DNA from: a virus
Strand: one strand, 5' to 3'
IMG/VR virus record: IMGVR_UViG_3300042386_001233
Coordinates: 179,822-243,821 of that record
Length of the DNA stretch: 64,000 nucleotides
This document shows positions 15,231 through 22,537 of the stretch, piece by piece. The notes under the pieces are model-generated. The model was not told where the DNA came from and did no database searches. It saw only the letters and a program-made list of their open reading frames with translations. Numbering within the stretch: position 1 is the first letter of the stretch; each line of letters starts with the position of its first letter. Position numbers and translations under genes: made by a program.

Positions 15231-15272
15231 TAACCCTACCGGATTAAAATAACATCAAATTACTATTGTTTA

Positions 15273-15380
15273 CTATTTAATAGTTGGAGGAGAACAATGG
15301 CATGAGTAATAATATAAAGATACTAATGCTAACAATGTTACTATTATTCCAACGCTCCAATAAACTAATGTATAATTCAT
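15273..15380 (-). CDS. Small membrane protein, 35 aa
   Basis: Single helix (VGIIVTLLALVSLYYY) and a Cys-His-Cys tail (SCHCSPPTIK). GAGGTGC lies before ATG. Hypothetical. Confidence 0.55.
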   Translation of the reverse strand: MNYTLVYWSVGIIVTLLALVSLYYYSCHCSPPTIK

Positions 15381-15388
15381 AAAGCACC

Positions 15389-15640
15389 TCATTTGTTAAT
15401 TGTAAAAGTTTCTGTATCTGCCTTATCAGTTTTACTAATTTTACTCTTGCGAGTCATTTTAGTAATACGTCCACGACGATCATCATGAGAAGATTCTAAG
15501 AAACATTTATCTTCATGGTTGTCATGAAAACCCTTGAATCTCCAGTCATAACTTTTGATAATATCTTCTGGCTTAGTAGAGTGATCATATATTTCACCCT
15601 CTACCTCAAAAGAAATTATTCTATGAAAAGTTTTAGGCAT
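15389..15640 (-). CDS. Hypothetical protein, 83 aa
   Basis: ATG 15640 overlaps the end of the upstream gene. Mixed charged sequence with a Lys-rich tail (ITKMTRKSKISKTDK). Not recognised. Confidence 0.65.
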   Translation of the reverse strand: MPKTFHRIISFEVEGEIYDHSTKPEDIIKSYDWRFKGFHDNHEDKCFLESSHDDRRGRITKMTRKSKISKTDKADTETFTINK

Positions 15641-15887
15641 GATAATGCTCCTCTTCTGTGAGAGTAGCAGGCCCATTAAAATCTTCCCAATTTTCCACCA
15701 GAACTTCTGGCGCTTCTTTCCGTATCTCAGATTCTAAGGCATAATTAGATTCTTTGTCTTTCTCATGCTGAAGATAGTCTCTTAACCTATCTTTGATCTG
15801 CATGAAATCTAATTCACCCAAGATCTGGTCAATATACTTTCTCTGAATTTCCTTACGATTACTTTCACCGATATATCTAGCACGCAT
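15633..15887 (-). CDS. Conserved phage-type hypothetical protein, 84 aa
   Basis: Highly charged helical protein with ARYIGESNRKEIQRKY and LRDYLQHEKDKESNYALE. Similar short helical proteins recur in phage and bacterial genomes without known function. No membrane segment. Confidence 0.7.
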   Translation of the reverse strand: MRARYIGESNRKEIQRKYIDQILGELDFMQIKDRLRDYLQHEKDKESNYALESEIRKEAPEVLVENWEDFNGPATLTEEEHYHA

Positions 15888-16060
15888 AAATCACCTCATG
15901 GTTTAAAAGTTAAAAACACTTTTGCCCATGATTCCCTTAGTCCCGCATTTGTCTCACCATATGCTTGACTATTGGCTCCGTTGACTCCTGTATTATACCA
16001 TGATGGGGTGGTGCATGGAAATGTTATTTCTTATTTGTATTTTTTAACTGACCCCCATTG
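15888..16060 (-). other. Intergenic region with a 44-codon open frame
   Basis: No confident gene. A minus-strand frame without ATG reads WYNTGVNGANSQAYGETNAG and ends FLTFKP; it looks protein-like and could be a gene remnant. A TATAAT at about 15994 may be the -10 of the promoter for 15887. Confidence 0.35.
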
Positions 16061-16108
16061 TTCGCTGACTATCGCCACGGTCGCCAAATCTGAAAGATTA
16101 GATGATAC
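16061..16108 (-). repeat. R2 intergenic repeat, copy 4
   Basis: Inner hairpin changed to AATCT/AGATT, a compensatory change relative to AATCC/GGATT in copies 3, 5 and 6. Core TTCGCTGACTAT conserved. Confidence 0.7.
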
Positions 16109-16112
16109 AAAA

Positions 16113-16331
16113 TCAATTATCAAATAAATCATCATCAATTTGATAATCATCAGATAAGAATTGTGTCGGACTAGATTCTGGTTCTGTCGCTCGTTTTTTA
16201 ATGACAATTTCTTTTTCTTCCTGATTCAAGAACATATCACAAACTATACTAACAGAACCAAATAAGAAGAAGAATAGAATTCCAGAAATTATGTAATATC
16301 CAGCCATAAGATCATTCATAAGATTAAGCAT
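16113..16331 (-). CDS. Small membrane protein, 72 aa
   Basis: One long hydrophobic segment (YYIISGILFFFLFGSVSIVC) then a charged cytoplasmic tail ending in acidic residues (DDDLFDN). Start ATG 16331; GTG one codon earlier is possible. Confidence 0.65.
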   Translation of the reverse strand: MLNLMNDLMAGYYIISGILFFFLFGSVSIVCDMFLNQEEKEIVIKKRATEPESSPTQFLSDDYQIDDDLFDN

Positions 16332-16427
16332 CACCAATAGTACAACGTGTTGAAGTAGTTATTATTTTCTCGTGAGGAGAATTGACAGAGTATATCGATG
16401 TGCAAATAAGTTAATAACTAACCTTGG

Positions 16428-16499
16428 ATTTGACAGTAACCAGAGACAAGACCCATACAAACACCAAATACAAGGCAAACTTCTAGCATATAATCTCCC
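16428..16499 (-). CDS. 23-aa hydrophobic peptide
   Basis: ATG 16499 is 6 nt after GGAG. Encodes LEVCLVFGVCMGLVSGYC, one short helix with three Cys. The strong ribosome site supports expression. Confidence 0.5.
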
Positions 16500-16566
16500 A
16501 AAGTTAGAGGATAGAACAACCACAAAATATTCCACCAATAGCAACAAGCTAGCTGGGGAAAAGAAC

Positions 16567-16616
16567 TTGACAGATACCCTGAATTGGATTATATATTATG
16601 CAGGTGCGGAGGTGAT
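16567..16616 (+). promoter_or_regulatory. Plus-strand promoter with perfect Shine-Dalgarno but no gene
   Basis: TTGACA-N17-TATATA (16567-16595) is followed by GGAGGTGAT at 16608-16616, but only a 5-codon frame lies around it. On the minus strand the same bases read ATCACCTCC, identical to the 16S rRNA 3' end. Meaning unclear. Confidence 0.35.
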
Positions 16617-16668
16617 ATATACTATACATACTAATAACACCAACCTTGCCCTTCCCTGCCACAGTCCT

Positions 16669-16697
16669 AGTATACCATATCGTCACGTTGCACACAA
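16669..16697 (-). promoter_or_regulatory. Promoter TTGTGT-N17-TATACT
   Basis: -10 at 16669-16674, -35 at 16692-16697; spacer contains GACGATAT, the class A box. Transcribes toward 16499. Confidence 0.6.
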
Positions 16698-16749
16698 ACC
16701 CTTGAGGACAGATAACTTACAAACGTAACCGGACTCTCACCACCGTTTA

Positions 16750-16893
16750 CTATTCTTTGACAACCTCCTTTAGTTTTTTAGTAATATTGTCGAACGTTTT
16801 ATGAACTGCGCCCGTAACAGTATAGTCTTTCATATATGCCTTGATAGCATCTATTAGTTTCCAAGCTTCTTGTTTACTAATATCAATTTCCAT
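16750..16893 (-). CDS. Hypothetical protein, 47 aa
   Basis: Helical, Lys rich (AWKLIDAIKAYMKDY). ATG overlaps the TAA of the upstream interrupted gene as TAATG. Confidence 0.6.
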   Translation of the reverse strand: MEIDISKQEAWKLIDAIKAYMKDYTVTGAVHKTFDNITKKLKEVVKE

Positions 16894-17066
16894 TAGTTCT
16901 CCACATAAGAGTTGTCAAAACTTTGAAATAGACCAGAAACATCTTCTTCAGAGTAAGGTCAGACAGAAGGAAGTCCAAAAGCTTTTCTATTTTTAATAGT
17001 TTCGCTCATATGTTCCAGAGCATCCAAGATTATTTCCATATCATGTTTTTCGATATAATAATTCAT
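16893..17066 (-). pseudogene. Small gene interrupted by an in-frame TGA
   Basis: From ATG 17066 the frame reads 35 codons to GLPSV, then TGA at 16959-16961, then continues as PYSEEDVSGLFQSFDNSYVEN to a TAA that overlaps the next ATG as TAATG. The downstream half has normal composition and the expected coupling, so the TGA looks like a recent TGG-to-TGA change, a sequencing error or readthrough. TGA is a normal stop elsewhere here. Confidence 0.5.
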
Positions 17067-17067
17067 A

Positions 17068-17274
17068 TTAGTTCTCCAGAATATCAGGGTAGTAGTCAGA
17101 GATTTGATCTTCCAACATTTTATTAGTCAAACCCTCTTTATTATCTCTCAACATATCATAAGCAAAAGTCCACAGAGTATTAAAGTCCATGTCATCCAAA
17201 AGTCTGTGACAATAGATGTTAGTAATATCCTGTCGATTTTCATCAGTTACAATAATTTTTTCTTTCTGCATCAC
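17068..17274 (-). CDS. Hypothetical protein, 68 aa
   Basis: Acidic helical protein (LDDMDFNTLWTFAYDMLRD). GTG 17274 or ATG one codon later may start it; GGGAG lies upstream. Unknown. Confidence 0.65.
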   Translation of the reverse strand: MMQKEKIIVTDENRQDITNIYCHRLLDDMDFNTLWTFAYDMLRDNKEGLTNKMLEDQISDYYPDILEN

Positions 17275-17393
17275 AAAGGGCTCCCGGTTTTTGCCTGACT
17301 ATAAGACTATATAACAAAATCTAACTAACTTTATCTATTGAGAATAAATCTCAACTATTAGTCGCTTTGTTACTATCGTTGTTACACTGTTCA

Positions 17394-17422
17394 GTATACC
17401 ACACTCTGCAACTTGACGCAAC
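17394..17422 (-). promoter_or_regulatory. Promoter TTGCGT-N17-TATACT
   Basis: -35 at 17417-17422 and -10 at 17394-17399. Drives the operon beginning at 17274. The 17275-17768 stretch holds this promoter, R2 copy 5, the next promoter and R1 copy 1, with no confident gene. Confidence 0.6.
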
Positions 17423-17474
17423 TGGTTGAAACATAAGAACTTAGGAACAGAGTAGCTTGTTACTATTGACATAA

Positions 17475-17524
17475 TTCTCGCTGACTAACAGCAACGGCAG
17501 CAAATCCGCTGGATTAGGCGAGAC
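17475..17524 (-). repeat. R2 intergenic repeat, copy 5
   Basis: Complete copy with outer TCTCG/CGAGA and inner AATCC/GGATT arms, located just upstream of the 17394-17422 promoter. Short open frames cross it on both strands. Confidence 0.75.
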
Positions 17525-17606
17525 AAATGAATATAATCCTATCTTTACATTATTCATTATTATTTTAACCTAACCCTTTGCCCAGTAACCACTTACGTCC
17601 ACATAC

Positions 17607-17635
17607 AGTATATCGTCATCGTAACCCATTGCCAA
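17607..17635 (-). promoter_or_regulatory. Promoter TTGGCA-N17-TATACT
   Basis: -35 at 17630-17635, -10 at 17607-17612, spacer containing GATGACGA. It reads into the R2 copy 5 region, where no firm gene is visible. Confidence 0.5.
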
Positions 17636-17668
17636 CAGCCAACTTATGAGATTCTTTTACTAAATTGA

Positions 17669-17752
17669 CGCAAGTCGTTGGTATCAAATAACTTAGAGAA
17701 ATTTCGGGCGCCCCGGCTTGTCGTAAGTCCTTTGAGCATAAGGGTTTGCGTC
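17669..17752 (-). repeat. R1 double-hairpin element, copy 1
   Basis: First of 18 copies. Second arm CGTAAGTCCTTTgagcaTAAGGGTTTGCG is clear though long; the first arm is degenerate, and the GC linker is CGGGCGCCCCGG. It follows the terminator of the DUF932 gene. Confidence 0.65.
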
Positions 17753-17767
17753 AAGTGATCTAGACAC

Positions 17768-17803
17768 AAAAAAGAACCGCCACCCATTGCTGAGTGGCGG
17801 CTC
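17768..17803 (-). terminator. Rho-independent terminator of the DUF932 gene
   Basis: Minus-strand hairpin with GCCGCCACTC pairing to GGGTGGCGG around AGCAAT, followed directly by TTTTTT. Strong. Confidence 0.9.
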
Positions 17804-17828
17804 CCGTGTCAACCCCTATTGCGAGGGA

Positions 17829-18779
17829 TTAGAGTGCTTGAGCGAACTGCATGGCCTTTTCCAGAGCCTTGGTGTTGTCGTTCGCGTTCAGTCCGAACCA
17901 CAGGCTGTCGAGCCGATTATCTTCGGTGCGACCCTTATTGTAATTCAGATACTCGTTGTAGCCGTTATACGCGGCCCACCACGTTCCACGCACACCCGTT
18001 GCACTCTGTTTCGGGCCTTCGACCAGAGCCAGAATCTCGTCCATAATGTTACGGGTGCGAGTCTTGATCTGATCGTCCGGCGTACCGTCAATGTCGAGCA
18101 TCACCTTGACATAGCGACGAACGTCGGCCTGATTGAAGTTCTTCGACGCGAGGAACTTGAACTGTTCCGCAGTCGCCTCAAACTCCATGTTGATATTGTC
18201 CATAATATCTCGCACATTTTCCAGATTGGTCTTGCTGGAACGTGTGTGACGAATACGGATCAACTTGGAACCACTAGCCTTGCTATGGGCCATCGCCATA
18301 GTGTTAGCACACACAACGCGGATCGGCGTGTAGCCAACCCGGATAGCGGTCGTGCCATCGTGCGAGTTGCTGAGAAGAATGAACTTCCCAACCTCGTCAC
18401 CCTTCACGATCTCGCTGTTGTCGCGGTTCAGTTGGGCCAGAACCCAAACTTTCTGACCGCTGTGGAGCGAACCGGCAGTATGCAATGCACACTCGCCAGC
18501 GTCCAGAAACGGCTGGAACCAATCGAACGCCTCGCTGTTTTGTAGCGGGGTGTATCGCGGGCCGACAACGCCCAAAATGCTGTCATCGGTCTTGCGATAG
18601 GTCGCACGGGCCGGAACGGGTTGCCCGTCCACCGTGACCAAATCCTTCAGACCAACTTCCCAATCCAAACCGGCGGCAGTCATCGCCTCCGAAACCGTGG
18701 GAGCCTCGTCGAGCTTATTGCCCAGACCGTGCCACGGGGTCGCACCAACAAACATCATCTGTTCAACTGCATGAGCCAT
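17829..18779 (-). CDS. DUF932 / phage-plasmid-like protein
   Basis: About 316 aa, start at MAHAVEQMMFVGATPWHGLG. The opening with TPWHGLG, the KDLVTVDGQPVP segment and the conserved RVVCANTMAMA region are characteristic of the DUF932 family, widespread in phages and plasmids and of unknown biochemical role. Clearly more GC-rich than its neighbours, suggesting separate acquisition or strong codon selection. It has its own class A promoter and a strong terminator, so it is a monocistronic unit. Confidence 0.85.
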   Translation of the reverse strand: MAHAVEQMMFVGATPWHGLGNKLDEAPTVSEAMTAAGLDWEVGLKDLVTVDGQPVPARATYRKTDDSILGVVGPRYTPLQNSEAFDWFQPFLDAGECALHTAGSLHSGQKVWVLAQLNRDNSEIVKGDEVGKFILLSNSHDGTTAIRVGYTPIRVVCANTMAMAHSKASGSKLIRIRHTRSSKTNLENVRDIMDNINMEFEATAEQFKFLASKNFNQADVRRYVKVMLDIDGTPDDQIKTRTRNIMDEILALVEGPKQSATGVRGTWWAAYNGYNEYLNYNKGRTEDNRLDSLWFGLNANDNTKALEKAMQFAQAL

Positions 18780-18822
18780 AATCATCCCTTTCGTGTTGCT
18801 GTTCAATCGTTCTTATGCACTG

Positions 18823-18851
18823 ATTCTACACTATATTATCGGCAGTGTCAA
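18823..18851 (-). promoter_or_regulatory. Class A promoter TTGACA-N17-TAGAAT
   Basis: Spacer contains GCCGATAATATAGTG, the full CGATAATA box. Drives the DUF932 gene. Confidence 0.8.
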
Positions 18852-18879
18852 GCGAAAACTTTGGAAAAATTCCGCAGGT

Positions 18880-18962
18880 CGTAAGTGGTTGGCAGATAAG
18901 GACTTACGGCGACCGGGGCCGCCCCGCCTTGTCCTAAGTCTTTGGCTGGTAAGGGTTTAGGA
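18880..18962 (-). repeat. R1 double-hairpin element, copy 2
   Basis: Left arm GTAAGT...ACTTAC, linker CGACCGGGGCCGCCCCG, right arm CTAAGTC...GGGTTTAG. The right arm encodes the last codons of the phosphoribosyltransferase-like gene, so the element overlaps its coding end. Confidence 0.8.
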
Positions 18963-19437
18963 TGATCGTCCCAAACTGCTTCTCAAAATATTTAGAATTA
19001 GAAGCATTGAAAGCACACTCCTCACCAAGATAGAAATATGCCCCGATACACTTTGCTCTTGGAGTATCGTCATTGATACTATCCATAATATGTTTGATAG
19101 TATTTCCAGAACAAATCAAATCATCAATAATAACGTATCGAGATGGAGTAACGCCTTCAATAAAAAATTCGCTATATCGTTTTTCATCCTTGCGAACGAT
19201 AATAATATTTTTATTAAGAATCTCTGCAATCTGTGGCACTACCATCAAACCACTTACGCCACAACAGGCAATGCTATCAAAATCATTCTCAATCTTACGC
19301 AGAGAGCAGATAGCCTTGATAATCACACCATTCCTATATTTGTGATTTAACACTCGGCTAGTATGAGCAGCCCCTTGAATTATCTTGCCGTCTGGGGTAC
19401 GCCGAAAATCATCAAGCTCTTGCTGAAAAGCGTTCAT
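18934..19437 (-). CDS. Phosphoribosyltransferase-like protein
   Basis: 167 aa. The PRPP-binding motif is visible near residue 100 (YVIIDDLICSGNTIKHI), preceded by a hydrophobic strand and a CCGVSGLMVVP segment as in type I PRTases. It should transfer or sense 5-phosphoribosyl groups in nucleotide salvage; the acceptor base cannot be told. Short for a full enzyme but within phage and orotate/adenine PRT-like range. Confidence 0.75.
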   Translation of the reverse strand: MNAFQQELDDFRRTPDGKIIQGAAHTSRVLNHKYRNGVIIKAICSLRKIENDFDSIACCGVSGLMVVPQIAEILNKNIIIVRKDEKRYSEFFIEGVTPSRYVIIDDLICSGNTIKHIMDSINDDTPRAKCIGAYFYLGEECAFNASNSKYFEKQFGTIILNPYQPKT

Positions 19438-19439
19438 AA

Positions 19440-19524
19440 AGTGTGTGGTCGGATTTGAACCGACAATCCCGATAAGAAAGAAAGGAATTAAGAATAGGGT
19501 CTAGTCCCACCTAGATGCACACAC
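19440..19524 (-). tRNA. Degenerate tRNA-like gene (possible Lys CTT)
   Basis: Acceptor (GTGTGTG/CACACAC), D arm (TCTA/TAGA) and T arm (GTCGG-TTCAAAT-CCGAC) are intact. The anticodon region is 12-15 nt too long and forms only CCCTA with TA(TC)GGG. A TTCTTAA segment would give anticodon CTT. Possibly a decaying tRNA or one with an inserted loop. Confidence 0.55.
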
Positions 19525-19530
19525 AAAAAA

Positions 19531-19707
19531 TCAATCTTCATCTTCCTCAATACTAGGATAATAGTTCTTGCCATAAGATGGAACCTCGTCATCTTCTTCC
19601 TCAAGATCATTCATCCAAGGTTCTTCATCCAGACCAAGATCCTCGGTATTTTCTACCAATTCATCGTAGTCATAGTTATAGCCGTCATAGTAATCTTCAT
19701 ATCTCAT
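19531..19707 (-). CDS. Acidic Tyr-rich protein, 58 aa
   Basis: Extremely acidic with many Tyr (MRYEDYYDGYNYDYDE). Could be a DNA mimic by composition, but this is speculative. Own class A promoter. Confidence 0.6.
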   Translation of the reverse strand: MRYEDYYDGYNYDYDELVENTEDLGLDEEPWMNDLEEEDDEVPSYGKNYYPSIEEDED

Positions 19708-19731
19708 ATTTCTACTCCCTTTCTTACCTCT

Positions 19732-19759
19732 ATTCTACACCAACAATCGTCACTGTCAA
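19732..19759 (-). promoter_or_regulatory. Class A promoter TTGACA-N16-TAGAAT
   Basis: Spacer contains GACGATTG. Located immediately downstream of tRNA-Lys. Confidence 0.75.
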
Positions 19760-19760
19760 G

Positions 19761-19833
19761 TGGGCCCTCGGGGACTCGAACCCCGAACCTATCGGTTAAA
19801 AGCCGAATGCTCTGCCAATTGAGCTAAAGGCCC
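19761..19833 (-). tRNA. tRNA-Lys (anticodon TTT)
   Basis: Full cloverleaf, loop CTTTTAA, T loop TTCGAGT, acceptor GGGCCTT. CCA not encoded. Confidence 0.9.
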
Positions 19834-19839
19834 GCCTTA

Positions 19840-20016
19840 TTATTCGGTTACGGTAATTTCCTCGTAAGAATAACTTTGGATATTTTCGGTTGTAAAATCA
19901 TACAGCTTGTCGAAAACATCGACCCAATCAAAATCCTCTTGCATAGAGAGAGTAATTTCGGCCAGAGATTTACCATCCTCAGTCAGAATATCATAGATGC
20001 GAAGGTTCTTCATCAT
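19840..20016 (-). CDS. Hypothetical acidic protein, 58 aa
   Basis: Starts at tandem ATG (MMKNLRIYDILTEDGK) behind AGGAAAG; the longer frame crosses the promoter. Unknown. Confidence 0.65.
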   Translation of the reverse strand: MMKNLRIYDILTEDGKSLAEITLSMQEDFDWVDVFDKLYDFTTENIQSYSYEEITVTE

Positions 20017-20038
20017 CACTTTCCTTTCTTGTTCCAAC

Positions 20039-20067
20039 AGTCTACCATACCAATATCGTCCTGTCAA
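20039..20067 (-). promoter_or_regulatory. Class A promoter TTGACA-N17-TAGACT
   Basis: Spacer contains GACGATATTGG. R2 copy 6 lies about 25 bp upstream of the -35. Confidence 0.75.
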
Positions 20068-20093
20068 CACCCAAAACTTTAAGATTCTCGCTG

Positions 20094-20136
20094 ACTATCG
20101 CCAAGACCACCAAATCCGTAGGATTAGCAGAAACAA
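20094..20136 (-). repeat. R2 intergenic repeat, copy 6
   Basis: Core CTCGCTGACTATCGCC and AAATCCGTAGGATTAG; directly follows the 3' end of tRNA-Glu. Confidence 0.75.
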
Positions 20137-20138
20137 AT

Positions 20139-20208
20139 GACCCCACTGGGTTACGCTCCCAGGTCTCCGGCGTGAAAGGCCAGCGTACTAACTACTATAC
20201 TATGGGGC
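20139..20208 (-). tRNA. tRNA-Glu (anticodon TTC), unusual T loop
   Basis: Anticodon stem CTGGC/GCCGG with loop CTTTCAC. T stem CTGGG/CCCAG pairs but the T loop reads AGCGTAA instead of TTCRANN. Acceptor closes with a G-U pair. Confidence 0.8.
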
Positions 20209-20291
20209 CGCACTCGCAACTCAAACATCAGCCTCCGATTAGCAATCATACATCTGTTATCGGCAGTTGTCAAGGCCAGCCTTTAGAAAAT

Positions 20292-20373
20292 CCTAAGTCT
20301 TTATGGTACAAGCACTTACGTCGAAGGCGGTCCGCCACATTTGTTCTAAGTCCTTTCATACCAACAACTTAGT
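20292..20373 (-). repeat. R1 double-hairpin element, copy 3
   Basis: CTAAGTCTTTA...AGCACTTACG, linker AAGGCGGTCCGCC, then CTAAGTCCTTT...AACTTAG. Abuts the 3' end of tRNA-Tyr. Confidence 0.75.
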
Positions 20374-20454
20374 GGTAGATGCTGGATTCGAACCAGCGAA
20401 GGCAATGCCAGCAGATTTACAGTCTGCCCTCGTTGTCCACTTGAGTAATCTACC
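20373..20454 (-). tRNA. tRNA-Tyr (anticodon GTA)
   Basis: Long variable arm, loop CTGTAAA, T loop TTCGAAT, acceptor GGTAGAT/ATCTACC. Confidence 0.9.
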
Positions 20455-20458
20455 TAAA

Positions 20459-20545
20459 CGGCTGGAACAGGATTCGAACCTGTGGACGGTTTTAATCGTC
20501 ACATCTTTAGCAAAGATGCGCATTAGACCACTCTGCCATCCAGCC
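20459..20545 (-). tRNA. tRNA-Ser (anticodon GCT)
   Basis: Long variable arm, loop TTGCTAA, T loop TTCGAAT. Its 5' end overlaps the last 23 nt of the HNH gene upstream. Confidence 0.9.
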
Positions 20546-21224
20546 TCAGTTCTTTTCTATTAGTATTTATCCCGTATTCTTTTGCCCATTTTCTTACAGC
20601 ATTATCTGATACGTCAAATATTGCAGCAGTTTGTGTCCAATTATTCTTTATAAGTAACGCTATTAATTCTTCTTTTGATGGTCTTTCTTTTACTTTTCTT
20701 CTATTTATTTTTGCACAAGTATATGAGCAGTATTTTTTATTGTATGTATTATTGTAACAAACAACACATGCATTGTATTGTTTTTTTTGTTTTTTTCTAG
20801 AGATAGACGATTCTAGATCTACTGCTCTATAGGTCTGTTGTTTTATATTAGTTCTAGATTCTTTATATCCATTTAACTCTTCATGTAGTTCTCTATGACA
20901 GTTAGAGCATAACAATAAACACTTATCCGCTTCTTGTGTTAATTTTTTCCAACTCTGAGTATTTCCATTACTAGACAATCCAAAATCTTTTTCGTTTGGA
21001 TCCTTATGATGGAAATCTAAAGCTGAAACGCACTTATTATAACCGCACTTTTCACACTTTCCACCCTTATAGTCTACTAAATCTTTTTTGAGTCTTTTTC
21101 TTTTTCTACTAACAGCATCCATCCTGCATTTAGTACAACGATAATATCCTCTATTTTCCAGAATAAACTTTACATCACCATGATGTTTACAGTTTCTAGT
21201 TATATACCTATCTTTATTTTCCAT
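20523..21224 (-). CDS. HNH homing endonuclease inside the tRNA cluster
   Basis: 233 aa. N-terminal Cys pair (YYRCTKCRMDA), HNH core from about residue 55 (CEKCGYNKC, LDFHHKDP, CSNCHRELH), another Cys cluster, and a C-terminal helix-turn-helix (WTQTAAIFDVSDNAVRKWAK) that probably reads the target site. It lies between tRNA-Asn and tRNA-Ser and its coding end runs into tRNA-Ser, suggesting insertion at the tRNA locus. Confidence 0.85.
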   Translation of the reverse strand: MENKDRYITRNCKHHGDVKFILENRGYYRCTKCRMDAVSRKRKRLKKDLVDYKGGKCEKCGYNKCVSALDFHHKDPNEKDFGLSSNGNTQSWKKLTQEADKCLLLCSNCHRELHEELNGYKESRTNIKQQTYRAVDLESSISRKKQKKQYNACVVCYNNTYNKKYCSYTCAKINRRKVKERPSKEELIALLIKNNWTQTAAIFDVSDNAVRKWAKEYGINTNRKELRLDGRVV

Positions 21225-21242
21225 GACCTATTTTTCTAAAAG

Positions 21243-21314
21243 CTGTGGGAACTGGTTCTGCCCCAGTATCTTACACTTTAACAGAGTGCCGCATTACTGT
21301 TATGCTATCCCACA
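21243..21314 (-). tRNA. tRNA-Asn (anticodon GTT), unusual T loop
   Basis: Acceptor TGTGGGA/TCCCACA, anticodon loop CTGTTAA, T stem ACTGG/CCAGT with loop GGCAGAA rather than TTCRANN. Confidence 0.8.
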
Positions 21315-21385
21315 ATGGTATGTCTTGATCGTTATACCATATAATACACCAAAGTTCGATTTTTAATCTGTTTTTCAATTAAATA

Positions 21386-21458
21386 ATCCGCGGGGTGGAT
21401 TTGAACCACCACTCAGCTGATCCAAAGTCAGCCGCTTTGCCAGTTAAGCTACCGCGGA
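21386..21458 (-). tRNA. tRNA-Gln (anticodon TTG)
   Basis: Acceptor TCCGCGG/CCGCGGA, stem GCTGA/TCAGC with loop CTTTGGA, T loop TTCAAAT. Confidence 0.9.
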
Positions 21459-21463
21459 ACAAG

Positions 21464-21536
21464 AGCCAGTGGCAGGAGTTGCACCCGCGACATTCAAATT
21501 ACAAATTTGACGCTCTGCTGACTGAGCTACACTGGC
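21464..21536 (-). tRNA. tRNA-Thr (anticodon TGT)
   Basis: Acceptor GCCAGTG/CACTGGC, stem TCAAA/TTTGA with loop TTTGTAA; T loop TGCAACT is slightly atypical. Confidence 0.85.
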
Positions 21537-21586
21537 ATACTACTAATTATACTCAATAGTCCCCATTCTCGCAAGCCCTGCGATTT

Positions 21587-21961
21587 TCAGCGGATCGGGT
21601 TCGGGTTCGCTTGGGGCGATTGTCCATAACGGTATGACGGTGTTCCTTGTGACCCGTAGGAACTTGCCACTGCGGTCGAACCTTGATTTTGATATGGTTG
21701 CGTTTGGGTCGCATATCGTCGTTGTTGTGGAGCGTAATCATGCCATTGTCCATTTTCGTGTAAGTAGAAAACCTTGTCAATATTAGGATCGTAAGCCATC
21801 AGACAGTATTGTACCGGATAAACTGGCTTTGTCAATACTTGTTTTTGCTCTTGTGAAGGATGACGCAAAGGTGGAATTTTTATATCACCCTTTTGGTAGT
21901 CCTTAACCCCATTATACGCCAGACCCACCACAGCAATCAATATCCCAATCCACTGGATCAT
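21587..21961 (-). CDS. Membrane-anchored Gln/Tyr-rich protein, 124 aa
   Basis: Start at MIQWIGILIAVVGLAYNG, one N-terminal helix. The rest includes a VFYLHENGQWHDY segment and a low-complexity tail rich in Gln, Tyr, Ser and Pro. Looks like an exported, surface-anchored protein; function unknown. Confidence 0.65.
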   Translation of the reverse strand: MIQWIGILIAVVGLAYNGVKDYQKGDIKIPPLRHPSQEQKQVLTKPVYPVQYCLMAYDPNIDKVFYLHENGQWHDYAPQQRRYATQTQPYQNQGSTAVASSYGSQGTPSYRYGQSPQANPNPIR

Positions 21962-22051
21962 TCTCTCGCCCTTTGTTGATTCCCTTCTCGTTCTCATATC
22001 CTTATTATCGACCAATCACCACCCTAAACTTTAGGAGTTTTCTGGAATTTC

Positions 22052-22133
22052 TCTAAGTCCGCATCCTGCAACAACTTACGTCAAATCCGGCCGCCCCCGC
22101 TCGCCCTAAGTGCTTATGCAGTAAGGGTTTGCG
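22052..22133 (-). repeat. R1 double-hairpin element, copy 4
   Basis: CTAAGTCC...ACTTACG, linker CCGGCCGCCCCCG, CCTAAGTGCTTA...AAGGGTTTG. Lies between 22141 and 21961. Confidence 0.8.
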
Positions 22134-22140
22134 GAAAGTG

Positions 22141-22305
22141 TTACATATCCACTTCTGTCCTAATATACTCCATATCCTTCTCACACTTTGTGCAAAAGGG
22201 TTCGCCATTTTCGGAATAGAACCAAGGTTCAACATAAACTAGATTATCACAATCTGCACATTCCCACAAGTGCCTTACTTTTTTATCGTCTATTTTTGTC
22301 CACAT
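22141..22305 (-). CDS. Zinc-ribbon protein, 54 aa
   Basis: Two CxxC pairs (CADCDN and CTKCEK) in HLWECADCDN...FCTKCEKD. ATG forms a TAATG overlap with the upstream stop. Role unknown. Confidence 0.65.
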   Translation of the reverse strand: MWTKIDDKKVRHLWECADCDNLVYVEPWFYSENGEPFCTKCEKDMEYIRTEVDM

Positions 22306-22535
22306 TATTCAATACTCCATCCGGCATCTTTGAGAATATGAGTAGTATGCAACACACAAGTTAATCCATCAGCATTTGTATAGTTTCTATATCCGCGTTC
22401 ATCAAGGTAGATATGTTCATCCAGCGTGTCGTTTTCATTTGTTTCCCATATAGCATCCATCGCAGCATCCCTCGGACATTTGTTGCAGGAATAAATTAGT
22501 TCTAGTGTCCCACATTTGATATAATACTTTGCCAT
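22305..22535 (-). CDS. Hypothetical protein, 76 aa
   Basis: Contains LELIYSCNKCPRDAAMDAIW and a repeated acidic pattern; a lone CxxC. Preceded by the kinase-like gene with 2 nt spacing. Confidence 0.65.
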   Translation of the reverse strand: MAKYYIKCGTLELIYSCNKCPRDAAMDAIWETNENDTLDEHIYLDERGYRNYTNADGLTCVLHTTHILKDAGWSIE

Positions 22536-22537
22536 GA

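Noticed and set aside
16893-17066. Alternative genetic code (TGA as Trp)
   Set aside because: Many overlapping genes end cleanly at TGA, so the single in-frame TGA is better explained by mutation, error or local readthrough.
17475-17558. Short frame through R2 as a real gene
   Set aside because: Starts are missing or inconsistent in most R2 copies, copy 7 has stops, and the core is conserved at nucleotide level.
17787-18545. 252-codon plus-strand frame opposite the DUF932 gene
   Set aside because: Antisense shadow of a GC-rich gene; no ribosome site or domain, and DUF932 is clearly the coding strand.
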